Source: Elephas maximus indicus (taxonomy: Eukaryota > Chordata > Mammalia > Proboscidea > Elephantidae). From it: a DNA stretch of 64,000 bases. Both the position numbers and the translations under genes were made by a program. The notes below the pieces were generated by a model, which worked only from the letters and a program-made list of their open reading frames with translations, was not told where the DNA came from and searched no databases. The DNA lies in contig NC_064827.1 of NCBI RefSeq assembly GCF_024166365.1, positions 46,280,635 through 46,344,634 on the forward strand, in the 5' to 3' direction. Below, one piece after another: positions 34,601 through 46,000 of this stretch; the stretch's first letter is position 1; every line of letters starts with the position of its first letter.

Positions 34601-36631
34601 TTAGAGCAAAGTGCTCGGGAGACTGCTGCTCTGCCAGCGGAGGCAGGTTGTCTTAGAATGCTTATACAGGTGGCTGGACTGGCTAAACCTCTTGCCACAC
34701 TTTAAGCAGGCGTAGGGTTTTTCACCTGTGTGAACGCGGATATGCTTCTTGCAATCTGTCAAGGTCAGAAAAGTCTTGCAGCAGATTTTGCAGGCATACT
34801 TGCGAGCACCCTCTACAACCAAGACATTGTGCTCTGATAAGGCCTTCTTGCACTTGGACAGGACGTCAGCAGAGGCCCTGGTCAACTGTGGAGGGCCAGG
34901 CTGGGAAGGGCGGCCATTTTCAAATGAGGACGTGGCCCCATTCATCATTAACTGGGAACTGGCAGAGTTTTCAGGGATCTGTGAGCTCCTGACGGAAGTT
35001 ACAACTGGCATTTTCGGAGCTATGCGGCGGTAATATGGAAAGTTACTGGCTCCTCCTCTTGGGGAGCCCATCATTACCCTGGAGAAGGAGGAGTGGAGGC
35101 CCAAACCAGACCTCGAAAAATCCATCCCAAACTGTTCTCCCCCTTGGTAGCCTGAAGTCTGCACGCACGGCAGACCCATCACTTCCTGCATAGGTCTAAC
35201 AAAATGCGAGTCTGTAGGCTCACTAAATGGGTTCTCTACATGAGAGCCAGGGGCCGAGGAAGGCCCGCCTGCAGGCCCAGCCTCTGGACTCAACAAATAA
35301 GAGGCATCACCCTCCAGCCTGCAGTCGCTAGTGGTGTTTGGGATGTTATCATCATTGTTCTGGTTTGTGCTAAAGTTACCGCCTCTGCCCTTGTTAAGAA
35401 AATTTGAAATGCTGAAAGTAGACTTATGTTCTAGGTTATTTGTGACTTCTAATATATGGATGTCACCTACCCTGTCAGTGCTAGACTGGGGATCTGAAAA
35501 ACTTCGATCACTGCTTTCAGGGCTGAGGTCTATCTTAGCACTGACCACAACTCCTTCCACTTCCACAGACTCACTGCCTTCTGCTTGTGAGGTCACATCG
35601 CTCACTTCATCCTGAGGCTCGGGAGAGCTCAGGGGCTCCGATTTCACCACCACTCTCATGTGCTCCTTCTCACCAAGGCTGACCTCAGGATTTTCACACT
35701 GGAAATCACTTTTCTCAGCTGCAGCTTCCTGCTCAAAACTAGTCTCCACCTGAGTTGCCCGAGAGGCCATGGACAACTGTGCCATGTTGCCAGCACTGTT
35801 GTCGGACTGGCTAGGCACCTGGGCATCTTCCTGAGCACCAAAAGATGGGTCAAACATGATGGTATTGTCTTCCTGGCTGTCGGTCATGCCGTCGGCCTTA
35901 GGGTTATCCACAATTTTCAGAGAATCTGGTGAAAAGAACTCCTCCCGAGAATGAACCCCCGATGGTCCATTTTCTGGGGTAACGTCTGAAATGGCAGACT
36001 CATCCATGGAGGGTCGAAGGCGCTGTCGGGCTCGCTCCTCTGCAGACTGCTTGCGCTTATGAAGGCGTCTCATGGGGAAGGGCGTCCGCTGGTCCAGGGT
36101 ACTGCACATCGAGGAGCTCAGAGGTGCCGGCTGCTCCTCGCTGCTCTGGCTGGAATGGAGGGCCGAGCTCACGATGCTGAGTCCCAGCTGCTGTAGCATG
36201 AAGGAGCGCTGCATGCGGGCACTCTGCTCCTGAACGCGCTCGCTGGGGGGAGACATGGGCAGCGTCCTTGTCGTTAGGTAATGTTTACATGCCTTAACAA
36301 CAGAGTTCAGATGCAGGTGAGAGGCTGCCAATAAGACATCCATAACATTGCTCTCCCCCAGCATGAGGGTGGAGGTATACATCATGTCAATCAGTGCGGC
36401 AAAGGCCTCCGCTGTCACCACCTCGCTATCCAGCTGGATCATGTTCATGGTCTGATCTCCCTCTGCCACTGAGAACAGGGCTCGGAAATGCGTGCTGCAT
36501 GCTGCCAGCACAGAGCGGTGGGCTTTAAAATGTCTATTCCCCACTACAATGACGCAATCACAGAGCTGGCCATGAAGTCTCTGGTAGTTCAGTTGCTGAA
36601 AGATCTGTTCAAAGTGTCCAGGAAAATCCAT
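34601..36631 (-). CDS. ZBTB5: Zinc finger and BTB domain-containing protein 5, single coding exon
   Basis: A 676-residue nuclear transcription factor of the POK/ZBTB family; human ZBTB5 has 677 residues and is reported to repress CDKN1A. Residues 1-125 form the BTB/POZ dimerisation and corepressor domain (DCVIVVGNRHFKAHRSVLAA). Residues 125-600 are a long low-complexity acidic/Ser-rich linker with a basic KRKQSAEERARQR stretch. Two C-terminal zinc fingers follow. Finger 1 (614-634) is C-X2-C-X12-H-X3-H. Finger 2 (642-663) ends in Cys (C-X2-C-X12-H-X4-C), joined by the linker TGEKPYA. The frame is open end to end. The start is supported by a splice acceptor four bases upstream of the ATG. The gene is convergent with GRHPR. 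Confidence 0.98.
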   Translation of the reverse strand: MDFPGHFEQIFQQLNYQRLHGQLCDCVIVVGNRHFKAHRSVLAACSTHFRALFSVAEGDQTMNMIQLDSEVVTAEAFAALIDMMYTSTLMLGESNVMDVLLAASHLHLNSVVKACKHYLTTRTLPMSPPSERVQEQSARMQRSFMLQQLGLSIVSSALHSSQSSEEQPAPLSSSMCSTLDQRTPFPMRRLHKRKQSAEERARQRLRPSMDESAISDVTPENGPSGVHSREEFFSPDSLKIVDNPKADGMTDSQEDNTIMFDPSFGAQEDAQVPSQSDNSAGNMAQLSMASRATQVETSFEQEAAAEKSDFQCENPEVSLGEKEHMRVVVKSEPLSSPEPQDEVSDVTSQAEGSESVEVEGVVVSAKIDLSPESSDRSFSDPQSSTDRVGDIHILEVTNNLEHKSTFSISNFLNKGRGGNFSTNQNNDDNIPNTTSDCRLEGDASYLLSPEAGPAGGPSSAPGSHVENPFSEPTDSHFVRPMQEVMGLPCVQTSGYQGGEQFGMDFSRSGLGLHSSFSRVMMGSPRGGASNFPYYRRIAPKMPVVTSVRSSQIPENSASSQLMMNGATSSFENGRPSQPGPPQLTRASADVLSKCKKALSEHNVLVVEGARKYACKICCKTFLTLTDCKKHIRVHTGEKPYACLKCGKRFSQSSHLYKHSKTTCLRWQSSSLPSTLL

Positions 36632-36660
36632 GATCCTATAGGGGCAAAAAAAAAAGGTGT
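36632..36660 (-). other. ZBTB5: ZBTB5 splice acceptor just upstream of the start codon
   Basis: On the minus strand a polypyrimidine run is followed by GCCCCTATAG|GATC and then the ATG. The AG lies at 36637-36636, so the coding exon begins at 36635 and carries only four bases of 5' leader. The rest of the 5' UTR must come from one or more upstream exons. Confidence 0.85.
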
Positions 36661-37649
36661 TAAGACTTAGACGAGCCTAAGTCAGAGTCAGAGCACAATG
36701 GTGAAATGAAAGAGTGACAGGGATGGCCAAGCTTGGACCTTTTAAAGCTTGTAGCATTTCTGGTGACGGTCACATAGACTAAGAACCCATCAAATAAGGA
36801 GCACATGCCAACTCGGCCACCAACTCAAGAAGCATGCACGTGTGTAGGATCAGCTACTGACTGTTTACTGGCACCCTCTTAACACCTGGGACCAAGTTAG
36901 AGCAGATCAGTGAGTAGGTGATTGTCTATCTACCCGACAGAACTTTGTAGGCTCTGCGTTCCCAGGTAACAATGAATAAGCTCCAAGATATTCAAAATAG
37001 AATCTTTTATTAACCTTAAGTAAGAGAAAATAGCAAATCAATATTATATGGGGAGATTTTCAGTTACAGATAGTAGATTGCACACATGCATTTAATTTTA
37101 CTATCTATTAAATAGTAAAATGTTGTTGTTTTAAAAGTATAAACCAACAAAAGAAAAACGAGAGGGAAAGGAGATACCAATAACATTTTGGAAGCTGGTG
37201 AGCACATGAACAAATGATAAACGACTTGGAATACCCAAAAAAGTTAAATTCTAAACTGGCAATGAACAAAACAACCTGATTTATATATAAGCCTGCACAA
37301 ACCCAAAGGCTCAGGAACTGGTGGCCAATGTGCCAGTGGAAGCAGGGTGAAGATAAGGCTAAGACACAAGAACTAGTGTTGAAAGTCAGCTCACAGTTAA
37401 GAGCAGTGTACTGAAAACCTCATGGATGCTCTGTGTCCGCAGCTGGGGTTTGTCACTGTGTAGTGATCTAGCTAGGCTATATGGTTGAGGGACCACAATT
37501 ATCAGTAAAACTTCAGGTCTTTTTTCTTGGGCTAGTCAGAGTTCCCAGAAAACTCTTCTAATTTCTGAAAAAAACTAGTTGACTCTTTGACTCTGAAAAA
37601 TTTGAGTGAACAAAGGAGATAAGTCAAAGAGTAGAAACACTCCTCCATA
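36661..37649 (-). other. ZBTB5 intron, start; no repeat recognised
   Basis: About 1 kb of AT-rich unique sequence immediately upstream of the coding exon. Confidence 0.4.
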
Positions 37650-37846
37650 ACCCATTGCCGTCAGTCAGTGCTGACTCATTATGACCCTACAGGACAGAGA
37701 AGAACTGCCTCACGGGGCTTCCAAGGCTGTATATCTTTACAGAAGCAGACTGCCACAATCTTTCTCCCGTGGAATGGCTGGTGGGTTCAAACTGCTAACT
37801 TTCGGTTAGCAGCTTGGCACTTAATCCTGCACCACCAGGGCTCCTT
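37650..37846 (-). repeat. AfroSINE, longer variant
   Basis: Reverse copy with the extra middle segment 'gtatatctttacagaagcag' and 'ctttctcccgtggaatggct', as in the longer AfroSINE type. It ends 'gcaccaccagggctcc'. Confidence 0.92.
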
Positions 37847-37855
37847 GGAAATATT

Positions 37856-38270
37856 CCATGGGTTCCTCAGTTGCCCAACAGTTAAACAAAATTAGTATGT
37901 CCATATAATGAAATACTATTCGGTAATAAAAGGGAACGCCATATTGATACATGCTCCAGTATGGATGGATCTCAAAATCACGAACAACTGTCATGTTGCC
38001 AGCGCTGCTGTCATTGTATTAAGTCCATTTATATGAAATGTCCAGCAAAGGTAAATCTGTATCAACGGAAAGTAGACTAGTGGTCATCAGGGCTGGGGTG
38101 GAAACGGGGAGTGAATGCAAATGGGCACCAGGGTTTTTTTGGAGTGACAGAAATATTCTAAAATTGGATTGTGGTAATGGTTGCACAACTTGTAAGTTAA
38201 CTAAAAACCTCTGAATTGACACTTAAAACAAGGAATTTTATGGTCTATACATTATACCTCAATAAAAAAA
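37856..38270 (+). repeat. Old LINE-1 3' end
   Basis: Includes 'atgaaatactattcggtaat', 'gtaatggttgcacaacttgt' and 'cattatacctcaataaaaaa', the classic L1M-type 3' terminus with A-tail. Confidence 0.85.
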
Positions 38271-38571
38271 AATGGGGAAAGAAAAATGAGATGAACAAGC
38301 TCCAAAACCATTTTTTCGGAGCCCATTTTGAACTGTACGGCTTCTACAAAACTAAACAGACTGCTTAGAGTATTACATATTATCTTGGATGATATCAAGG
38401 AATTATTGCTGGTTTTTCCTTAGGTGTGATAATGGTATTGTGGATATATATATATTTTAAGTATTTTTTGATGAGATAACATTCATGTACAGATCAAATT
38501 ACCTGATGTCTGGGATTTGCTTCAAACATTTATGATTTTTTTTTTATACTTTCATTACAAGTTAAAATTTA

Positions 38572-38840
38572 CTGTAAGACATATAATGATACTGGTGAGG
38601 AGTGTGCTTCTTAGCTCAAGTAGACACATTAGACCATGTGGGCAGCTCCTGTCTGGAGGCGAGATGAGAAGGCAGAGGGAGACAGGGGCTGGTTGAGTGG
38701 TCACGGGGAATACAGGGTGGAGAGGAGGAATGTGCTGTCACATTGGGGGAGAACTAGGTCACATAACAATGTGGGTGTAAGTTTTTGTATGAGAAACTGA
38801 CTTGAATTGTAAACTTTCACCTAGAGTACAATAAAAAAAA
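38572..38840 (+). repeat. 5'-truncated LINE-1 3' UTR insertion with target-site duplication
   Basis: About 270 bases of the younger L1 3' UTR ('atgatactggtgaggagtgt', 'gtgggcagctcctgtctgga') with an AATAAA-containing A-tail. The 13-bp duplication AAGTTAAAATTTA lies at 38559-38571 and 38841-38853. Confidence 0.9.
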
Positions 38841-38853
38841 AAGTTAAAATTTA

Positions 38854-39839
38854 AAAAGAAAAAAAAGGCGGGGGGCCACAATGGCCTAAAGGGTGTATCA
38901 CTTTCTAATGCTGAGTCTGTAACCAGTAAACATCTGTACATTTTCACCTCCTAGACTCATTAGAAACATGAGCTTGCTTATTATTCTCTCCTAAGAAACT
39001 GCTACACTTCCTAGGAACCGTGTGACTGCCCATTCAGTTCCTGTCTCCTTGACTAGAGCTCAGTGACAGACTCTGATTATGTGGTTAGAAAATAAGGTCT
39101 GTAACGCCAAGTGGCACTCTTCCATGCCCTCTGCACAGACTCTGTAGAAGCTGAAGGAGCCACGGAGTTAAAAACCCTGCTGTACCCTATCCAGAGAATG
39201 ACCTGTGGCCTTTTGGGGTAGGGGTTAGGCAGAAACTGATTTCTATGCCCTGATACAAACAAATGAGCATATTGCATATCTAATGTGCCTGGCACTAGAC
39301 ATAAAATTATCAACAAGACAGATCAAATCCCTCCCTTCAGGGGGAATGAACTAATGAACATGCAACTATAACAAAGAATTGTAAGTGCTACAACAGAGAA
39401 GTACAACATGCTACAGGAGACAAAGAAGTGGCACCTGCCCTGGTAGGGAGTGTGGAAGGCCTCCTGAGGGAAGAAATCTCCAGAACAGTAATTATGTGAG
39501 AAAAATTAGTTTACTTTTTTTTTGTTTAAATGTCAGTTATCTTGAGTGTAAGAAGAAACCACAATCCTTTCCCACAAAAGGTCACTCACTAAAATGTCAA
39601 ACTCTTAATGTCTAATTCCCACTTTCTAAGGCAAAAATGAGAAAGAGATCATGATCCCAGGAGCACCATTTTGAGGTGCCCAGAGACCTCGGAGAAGAGG
39701 CTACTGAGATAGCTAAACATGATCTCAACAATGACAGAGGTTTAAATAATATTCAAAGACAAGAAAACAGTCCGTGCAATTTTTTAACTTCCCATCAGTC
39801 TAGGAATCTTCAGGCCTACACTACATCTTCCATCATAGT
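38854..39839. other. ZBTB5 intron; old repeat fragment, otherwise unique
   Basis: Part of an old interspersed repeat ('tgcctggcactagacataaa', 'tgcaactataacaaagaatt') occurs at about 39.29-39.47 kb. No gene seen. Confidence 0.4.
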
Positions 39840-39961
39840 CCTGAGAGCAACCAAAATTCTCCAGGCTCTTCTCAAATCGCTTTAGATATGCCTGGAGCTT
39901 CCTGAGAGCAACCAAAATTCTCCAGGCTCTTCTCAAGTCGCTTTAGATATGCCTGGAGCTT
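39840..39961. repeat. 61-bp tandem duplication
   Basis: Two head-to-tail 61-bp units (39840-39900 and 39901-39961) beginning 'cctgagagcaaccaaaattc'. They differ by one A/G change. The near identity implies a recent event or assembly-level duplication. Confidence 0.93.
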
Positions 39962-40439
39962 CCTGCAAGGCTGTGTTACCAGGCCATCTTCAGGGCAGTA
40001 TGGAGGCTAAGGATTCCTTCTCTCTTAAGGAGCTCTGGAAGTTACTGAAGTAACAGAATGACATTGGAGATTATCAAAACCTGCAGAAATACCTGTCCTC
40101 TCAGTTAATAATTGCATGCAATTATTTGGAGATATTCCAAACTAATTTCTCCTTAATGGCATTTTCCTTTCATCTCAATGTCATTTAATCATTCAATTTA
40201 TGATCATTTGGATTGGAGATGGCAATCAAATCCACTAATATGCAAGCTGGTAAATCTTAGCAGGAAAACTGTCCAGTAAGATTATTCAACTGACCCTCTT
40301 CAACATCAAGAGTGTCAGTACAGCACCTCGTATAAGTCAGAGTCCTTAACCGAATACGATACAGCCAATCACTGAGTTAAAGGATACTAGGAACCTCACC
40401 AAGCCTTCAGGATGGTGGGAAAGCTACTCTAGAGCCAGA

Positions 40440-41212
40440 AATAATGTCTAACTACACTGAAAGTGAAGAGGACTTGAAGCACTTACTGCTAAAGAACGAA
40501 TACCACAGCCTTTAGTATGGACTACACCTCAACATAAAGAAAACAAAAATCCTCACAACTGGACCAATAAGCAACATCATAATAACTGGAGAAAAGACTG
40601 AAGCTGTCAAGGATTTCATTTTACTTGGATCCACAATCAACACCCATGGGAAGTAGCAGTCTAATCAAACAACACGTTGCACTGGGTTAATCTGCTGCAC
40701 AAGAACTCTTTAAAGTGTTAAAAAGCAAAGATGTCACTTTAAGGACTAAGGTGTACCTGACCCAAGCCATGTTGTTTTCAACTGCCTCATAAGCATGTGA
40801 AAGCTGGACAATGAATAAGTAAGACTGAAGAATTGATGCCTTTGAATTAGGTGTTGGAGAAAAGTATTGAATACACCATGGACTGCCAGAAGAAGGAACG
40901 AATCTGCCTTGGAAGAAGTACAGCCAGAATGCTCATTAGAAGCAAGGATTGCAAGACTTTGTCTCACATACTTTGGATGTATTATCAGGAGGGACCAGTC
41001 CCTGGAGAAGGACGTCATGCTTGGTAAAGTAGAAAGTCAGCAAAAAAGAGGAAGACCCTCAGTGAGATGGACTGACACAGTGGCTGCAACAGTGGGCTCA
41101 AAAATAACAATGATTGTGAGGATGGTGCAGGACCAGGCAGTGTTTCATTCTGTTGCACACAGGATTGCAATGAGTTGGAACCAACTCAACGGCACCTAAC
41201 AACCAAGAAACA
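40440..41212 (+). repeat. RTE-type LINE, 3' part of the reverse-transcriptase ORF and tail
   Basis: A decayed RTE/BovB-clade reverse transcriptase C-terminal region. The last part reads in one frame (40867-41199) with RLCLTYFGCIIRRDQSLEKD, then a GRPSVRWTDTVA segment, typical of RTE. Earlier parts are interrupted by stops. The tail ends 'ttggaaccaactcaacggca'. No intact element is present. Confidence 0.85.
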
Positions 41213-41374
41213 CCGTGGGACTGTTCTAGAGAAATCATTACCCCCACTGCCACCTCTACCACTCGATGCTTTGCATGGATCCTGCACTACATTAGCTACT
41301 CAGAAGAGTCACGTATCTCTGCCATTTTATCTTCTGGACTAACACTAACAGAACCTTCTGCAATGATGAAAATG

Positions 41375-41515
41375 TTCTGTATCTATGCTGTCCACTAGTC
41401 ATATGTGGCACTGAGCACTTGAATTGTGCTAATGCAACTGAGGAGCTGAATTTTTAAATTTAAATTTTAGCTAATTTAAATAGCCACATGCGGCCAGTGG
41501 CTACCTTATTGGTCA
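41375..41515. repeat. Probable hAT-like nonautonomous element
   Basis: Contains 'tcatatgtggcactgagcac', 'ttgaattgtgctaatgcaac' and, on the other side, 'aatagccacatgcggccagt'. The two sides are partly complementary, as in a known mammalian DNA-transposon family. Exact family not determined. Confidence 0.5.
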
Positions 41516-43693
41516 GAGCAGTTCTAGAAGCTTAATAGCTTCCCACATGGCTCATATCTCACCTCTGCACTGTAACTGTAAGAGAATGTGGATTCTGCCT
41601 TGAGAAGGTGGGACTCACAATTTTCAAGGTATCCAAATATAAAGGGCAGAGGTGTTCAAAAGATTCTGGGGAGTTGCAAATGACAAATGTCCTCTAAGCA
41701 TCTGCCTGACAATTAGGGCCCCTCTACATGCATGAAACATGCAGGTGGCTTTAGAAATCCGTAGATGTACTGGGTAAGAGGTAATCAGACTGGAATCGAA
41801 AGGAAGATGCAAAACAGAAGGACAGAAGAGTTGATGTTACAAGGTAGAGGTATGCAGGCAGTTCAGATATCTTCAATTCGCATTTGCTAAGTCCTGACTA
41901 CTCTGCCATGGGCTGTTCTAAGGAACTAGAAAAAAAAAGTAAATTAAAAATAGACATTTTAAATATTTATCTTAAAATTAAACAATTACATGTTAATGTA
42001 GCAAGATTTTTGTGAAAAATAAGTTTTCAAAAAAATTAGTTGGAAAAGTGGTATTGTTTCACATTTCCCATTAATAGAGCACAGCTGGATTTTCATATTT
42101 GCTTCTGCATTCAGCCTACTGTGGTATCACACATCACATGAGTGATCCCTAGAAAACTCCACTGTACACTCACAAGGGAATGAGAGTGAAAAAAGCAAGT
42201 GAAAACTTAGAAAATAGTTTTGATCTCAAAGACCCTTTGAAGAAGTCTTGGGGACCTCTAAGGGTATGAGAACTGTGCCAGATAGTTTGTGTTGGTTAAG
42301 TTTGATGATCTAATGACTATACTGGGAGGATGGAGGAATGGGGAGTACGCACTGAAATGCAGAGAGGAAAATTTGGCAGAATTACAAGGAGAAATTAACA
42401 AAATTCTTATCTCCAATCGACGGCAATGGGTTTTTAATGGGTTAACCAAGGAGAAGTCAATAGTGCCTACACTGAAAAATCAAGAAGCAGCTTCAAGTAT
42501 GTTATTTAATATATATATGTAAACACCAAAAGAATTAGCTGAGTTGAAAGTCTTGTGGGAAAGAAGATGAGGAGTAGGGAGACCAGGGTCTGGTGTTTAC
42601 CTTAACAAACCTTGTAGAACTATTTGATTTTTTAAATATGTGTACTTAGCAAACTACATATACCTTGGGTAAAAAAAAAAAATTTTTTAATTCAAAAAAG
42701 AAACTAAACAGACCACAACTATGTATGTACACACACATACACACAATTAGAAAAAGTTGTCCAAGAATTATTCCTCCAAAAAGTATTAGTAACAAACAGT
42801 TTTAAAGGAAATATCTATCAAGCGTTATGAAAAAGATACCCAATGAAAAAGATAATTCCTATATTATTTAAACCATTCTTAGAAAGCTTCTTATGACGTA
42901 ACACTGAATGGTTATTGTATCACATGCTAGGCAATGCAATTAAACACGGCAAATACTGACCAATCTTTCTGCATGGATGTGTAAGAACGCTTCATGTGTA
43001 GTGAAGGGCAATTACTGTGATTACACTAACTTTTAAGAAAAGCTATTAATAAAGTTATTAACACATGCACAACTCAATTAAGGTAAAGTGGAGCCATGAG
43101 TTAAACCAAATAAGAAATGCAGCTGACAACCTAGTATTTTTATATATTTTAGCTATCCCAAATTGCTAAAAGTCAATATTCCAAGCCCAAATTAGAAATA
43201 GTGCATTACTACGATACCCAAAAGTGATTCCAAAAAGGGCAGAAGCTGCCGAGCAAGGGTGTGATTTTTCGGTAAAATCCCAGCGTTAGCTGATTGATCT
43301 AGCAGGGGAGCTCTGGAGCATTTAAATCATGTCCCTGACTTTGAGCTGCCTCAAGGAAAGGGCACTGGTCTTTAAAAGCCCCGTACCAGTCAGTCAACAT
43401 CTAAGAGCCTCCCCAGAAGGATGTAAACTACCAGGCACTCTCTGAGCCCACTCACAAAGTAATACCAGTCACCCCAAGGAGTCTTCGAAAGAGTCACAGA
43501 TGCAAGCCATTAGAAGCAAAAGCACACAGAAGTTGCAGAATGGGTGCAGAGAACCAGTAAAAGGGATCAAGGGCATCTGGTCAGACACCCAACAGTCTTT
43601 ACATATTCGGTGATGCTAAAGTGAGTGACATATAACCACATGGATAAACAGACCCTACTGTCTGTTAGCAAAGGATATTTTTGTGTACAGTAT
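41516..43693. other. ZBTB5 intron, AT-rich, no gene seen
   Basis: About 2.2 kb of AT-rich sequence. It includes poly-A/T runs near 42.67 kb and a short CA-rich run at 42.73 kb. I recognise no repeat with confidence. Confidence 0.4.
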
Positions 43694-43792
43694 ATGTTGC
43701 ATTCCCAATCCACCACTCCTGTCCTTAATATATTATTAAAAAAATAATAATAATATATTAAGGACAGGAGTGGTGGATTGGGAATGCAACAT
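43694..43792. repeat. Perfect 45-bp inverted repeat with 9-nt loop
   Basis: The left arm 43694-43738 and right arm 43748-43792 are exact reverse complements, separated by AAAAAATAA. The arms contain 'ggacaggagtggtggattgg' on one strand. No transposon ends are recognisable, and the arms match no other sequence I noticed in the window. Confidence 0.95.
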
Positions 43793-44659
43793 TAAGGCAA
43801 TGGAAAATCTCGATTCCTTTCTTTGATTCTAAGATGCCATTTAGCATTAAGAGGTCCCATCACCGTAAAAGTTGGTAAACTCTGTTTTAACAAAAGTCAT
43901 TGACAAAATAACCATGGCAGACTTTCTCAACTGAGCTTTCTGGCATAACCGAAGAAATCCAATTAGTTTAAGTATTAAAATAAAGCTAGCTGTAGTTGCA
44001 ATACTCTGTCAGTCAGGGCTTTGTAGTTACAATCAAGAGAACCCAACTCTAGCTTATTTGAGCAAAAGGTAATTAATTACAAGGATATCTGAAGGCTCAA
44101 CACTTTGGGGGCTGAAGAATCAGGCTTGAAAATGGACAGCAACCAGAGGTGGTATGAAGGGCTAGGAAGGAAGACCCATAGTCAGTGGCACAGCAGGAGA
44201 GTCTCCTTGGAGTGCTGCCCCTGGAATAAATTGCCTCCTGTAACAGTTCTTTCAGTACTGACATCACATGTTCAAGATTCAAAGACTGGAAGTCCCAGGG
44301 AGAGCTCCTACGTGCTGAACTAGGGATTCACCTGATTATGCTGGGGAAGCAAAGAGGACGTCTTTCCTGCCTTTACTTCAGTAGTGGAATGCTGACTGCC
44401 AATTTGCCACCTAATAAGATTACACATAAACTTTAGGGTTGAGATAATTCCCCAACAGGAAATCAGAATGCTACCAGGAAGAGAATGAGAATACTGGAGA
44501 GCTAAAAAAGTGGTATATGGTATATTAGGCAACAAGATGATTTGGTTATATTACATTGATAAGGACAACCCAAGGACTAACAGCCTAATTTATATTTCAT
44601 GTTTTGACTAGTTCTTAACTAGTAAAAATTAGTCACTTGAAATAAAGCAATCTGTGTGG
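43793..44659. other. ZBTB5 intron; unassigned sequence
   Basis: An old interspersed repeat may start near 44.01 kb ('gtcagtcagggctttgtagt', 'gagaacccaactctagctta'), but I cannot name it. No gene seen. Confidence 0.35.
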
Positions 44660-45040
44660 CAGACTGTATTTTCCAAGATGGTCACATCAAGATCTCCCAT
44701 CCCACATGATCACATAAGGCAACATTGACACTCCTCTCTATGTTCATTCCCTCTGAAGCCTAGGCAGGCTTCTGACTATTGCTCACTCTTGGAAACAAGT
44801 CACAATGTTGTGAGAAGCCCTGCCAAAGTCTTGCTGACAGTCAGCATCAGCCTCCAGACATGTGGGTATGCCTTCAAGATGACTTCAGGTCCAGTCATCA
44901 TCTGACTATAACCATGACAGACTCCAAAAGAAAATCATCTAGCTGAGCCCAGGTAACCCCCAGAACTGTGAAAGACAATAATAAAATGATTTTTGTTGTT
45001 TTAAGCCATTAAGGTTTTTTTTTTCATTGTTTCATTTTTG
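44660..45040 (+). repeat. MLT1-type MaLR LTR
   Basis: Forward orientation. It has 'cagactgtattttccaagat' at the left and ends with 'ttttgttgttttaagccatt' and 'aagg', a diverged form of the usual MLT1 3' end. Confidence 0.65.
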
Positions 45041-45659
45041 TTTTACTAATTAGGATAGATTAAAATATCACCAACATCCATGTCAAAACTATACTTGTTT
45101 GTAAGAATTGGTTACAGAGAATTTATAAGAGTAGTATATATTTTATTATTTATAAATTACGTGCTATACAACCTTTCAGTAAAATTAATAAGTACATACA
45201 TATAACACACATACATTTTTCTTCCCCAGAGAGCTGGTTGTTAAACATTTACCAGCACACCACTATTTTCATATATTAACTCATTTGCTCTTAACTTCAT
45301 GAGGTAATACTGTTTTCTAGACAAGAAAACCAAAAAAGCCATTAAGTTTTCAGGTGATTTGTTATACAGCACCAAATAACTGGGACAATGTGATGCTTGT
45401 TAACATTTCCCCACAAATCAACATTCAAACACTATCTCGAAGGGACTTTTTTTTTTTTTTTTAAATGTCTACTATGTTTTGGGGGGAACCATCTCCCACT
45501 CATTCTTAGGCATGTGGTACAGATCAGACTATCCTCAAGGTTCTGAGTTCCCGGGGTGTCCAGACACACGATTGTGGGGGGAGGGGGAGAGACGGTGGGC
45601 TGGTCAATTTGGTTCCCACTCCCCCTGACCACAGTGATTATGTCAGAGAGGGGTATGTG

Positions 45660-46000
45660 ACTCAAGCCATGCCAGTTAGAGTCAGCCTGGGGATTTTTAC
45701 AGGTACTATAACGAACGAAAGATATCCTTTTCCTTCAGACTGCAAGCTATGAGGGAGATGTAGGTCTAGCACTATGGTGGCCATTTTTGCCTGTCTGAGA
45801 ATGAAGCCATCACAGAAGAAAGCAGTACCAAAAGACAGTGTCCTGATGACATCAACAGACCTCCTGGGATCCAGCCATGGCTGGAGTTGTCATCGACCTA
45901 CCTAGTTTCATCAGCCAATGAATTCCCCTTTTACCTTAACCTGGATTATGTCGGATCTCTGTCACAAAATCAAACGCAAAATTCAACTTATAGTCTCGGA
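45660..46000 (+). repeat. Ancient interspersed repeat, family uncertain
   Basis: Sequence such as 'ggccatttttgcctgtctga', 'gaatgaagccatcacagaag', 'ctgggatccagccatggctg' and 'cagccaatgaattccccttt' occurs in many mammalian genomes in this order. I cannot assign the family without a library search. Confidence 0.5.

Noticed and set aside
40867-41199. 110-codon frame as a host gene
   Set aside because: Its translation matches the C-terminal end of RTE-type reverse transcriptases and the flanks are decayed RTE sequence.
43694-43792. microRNA gene at the perfect hairpin
   Set aside because: Animal pre-microRNAs normally have bulges and mismatches. Perfect 45-bp arms fit a recent DNA inversion-duplication better, and no conservation could be tested.
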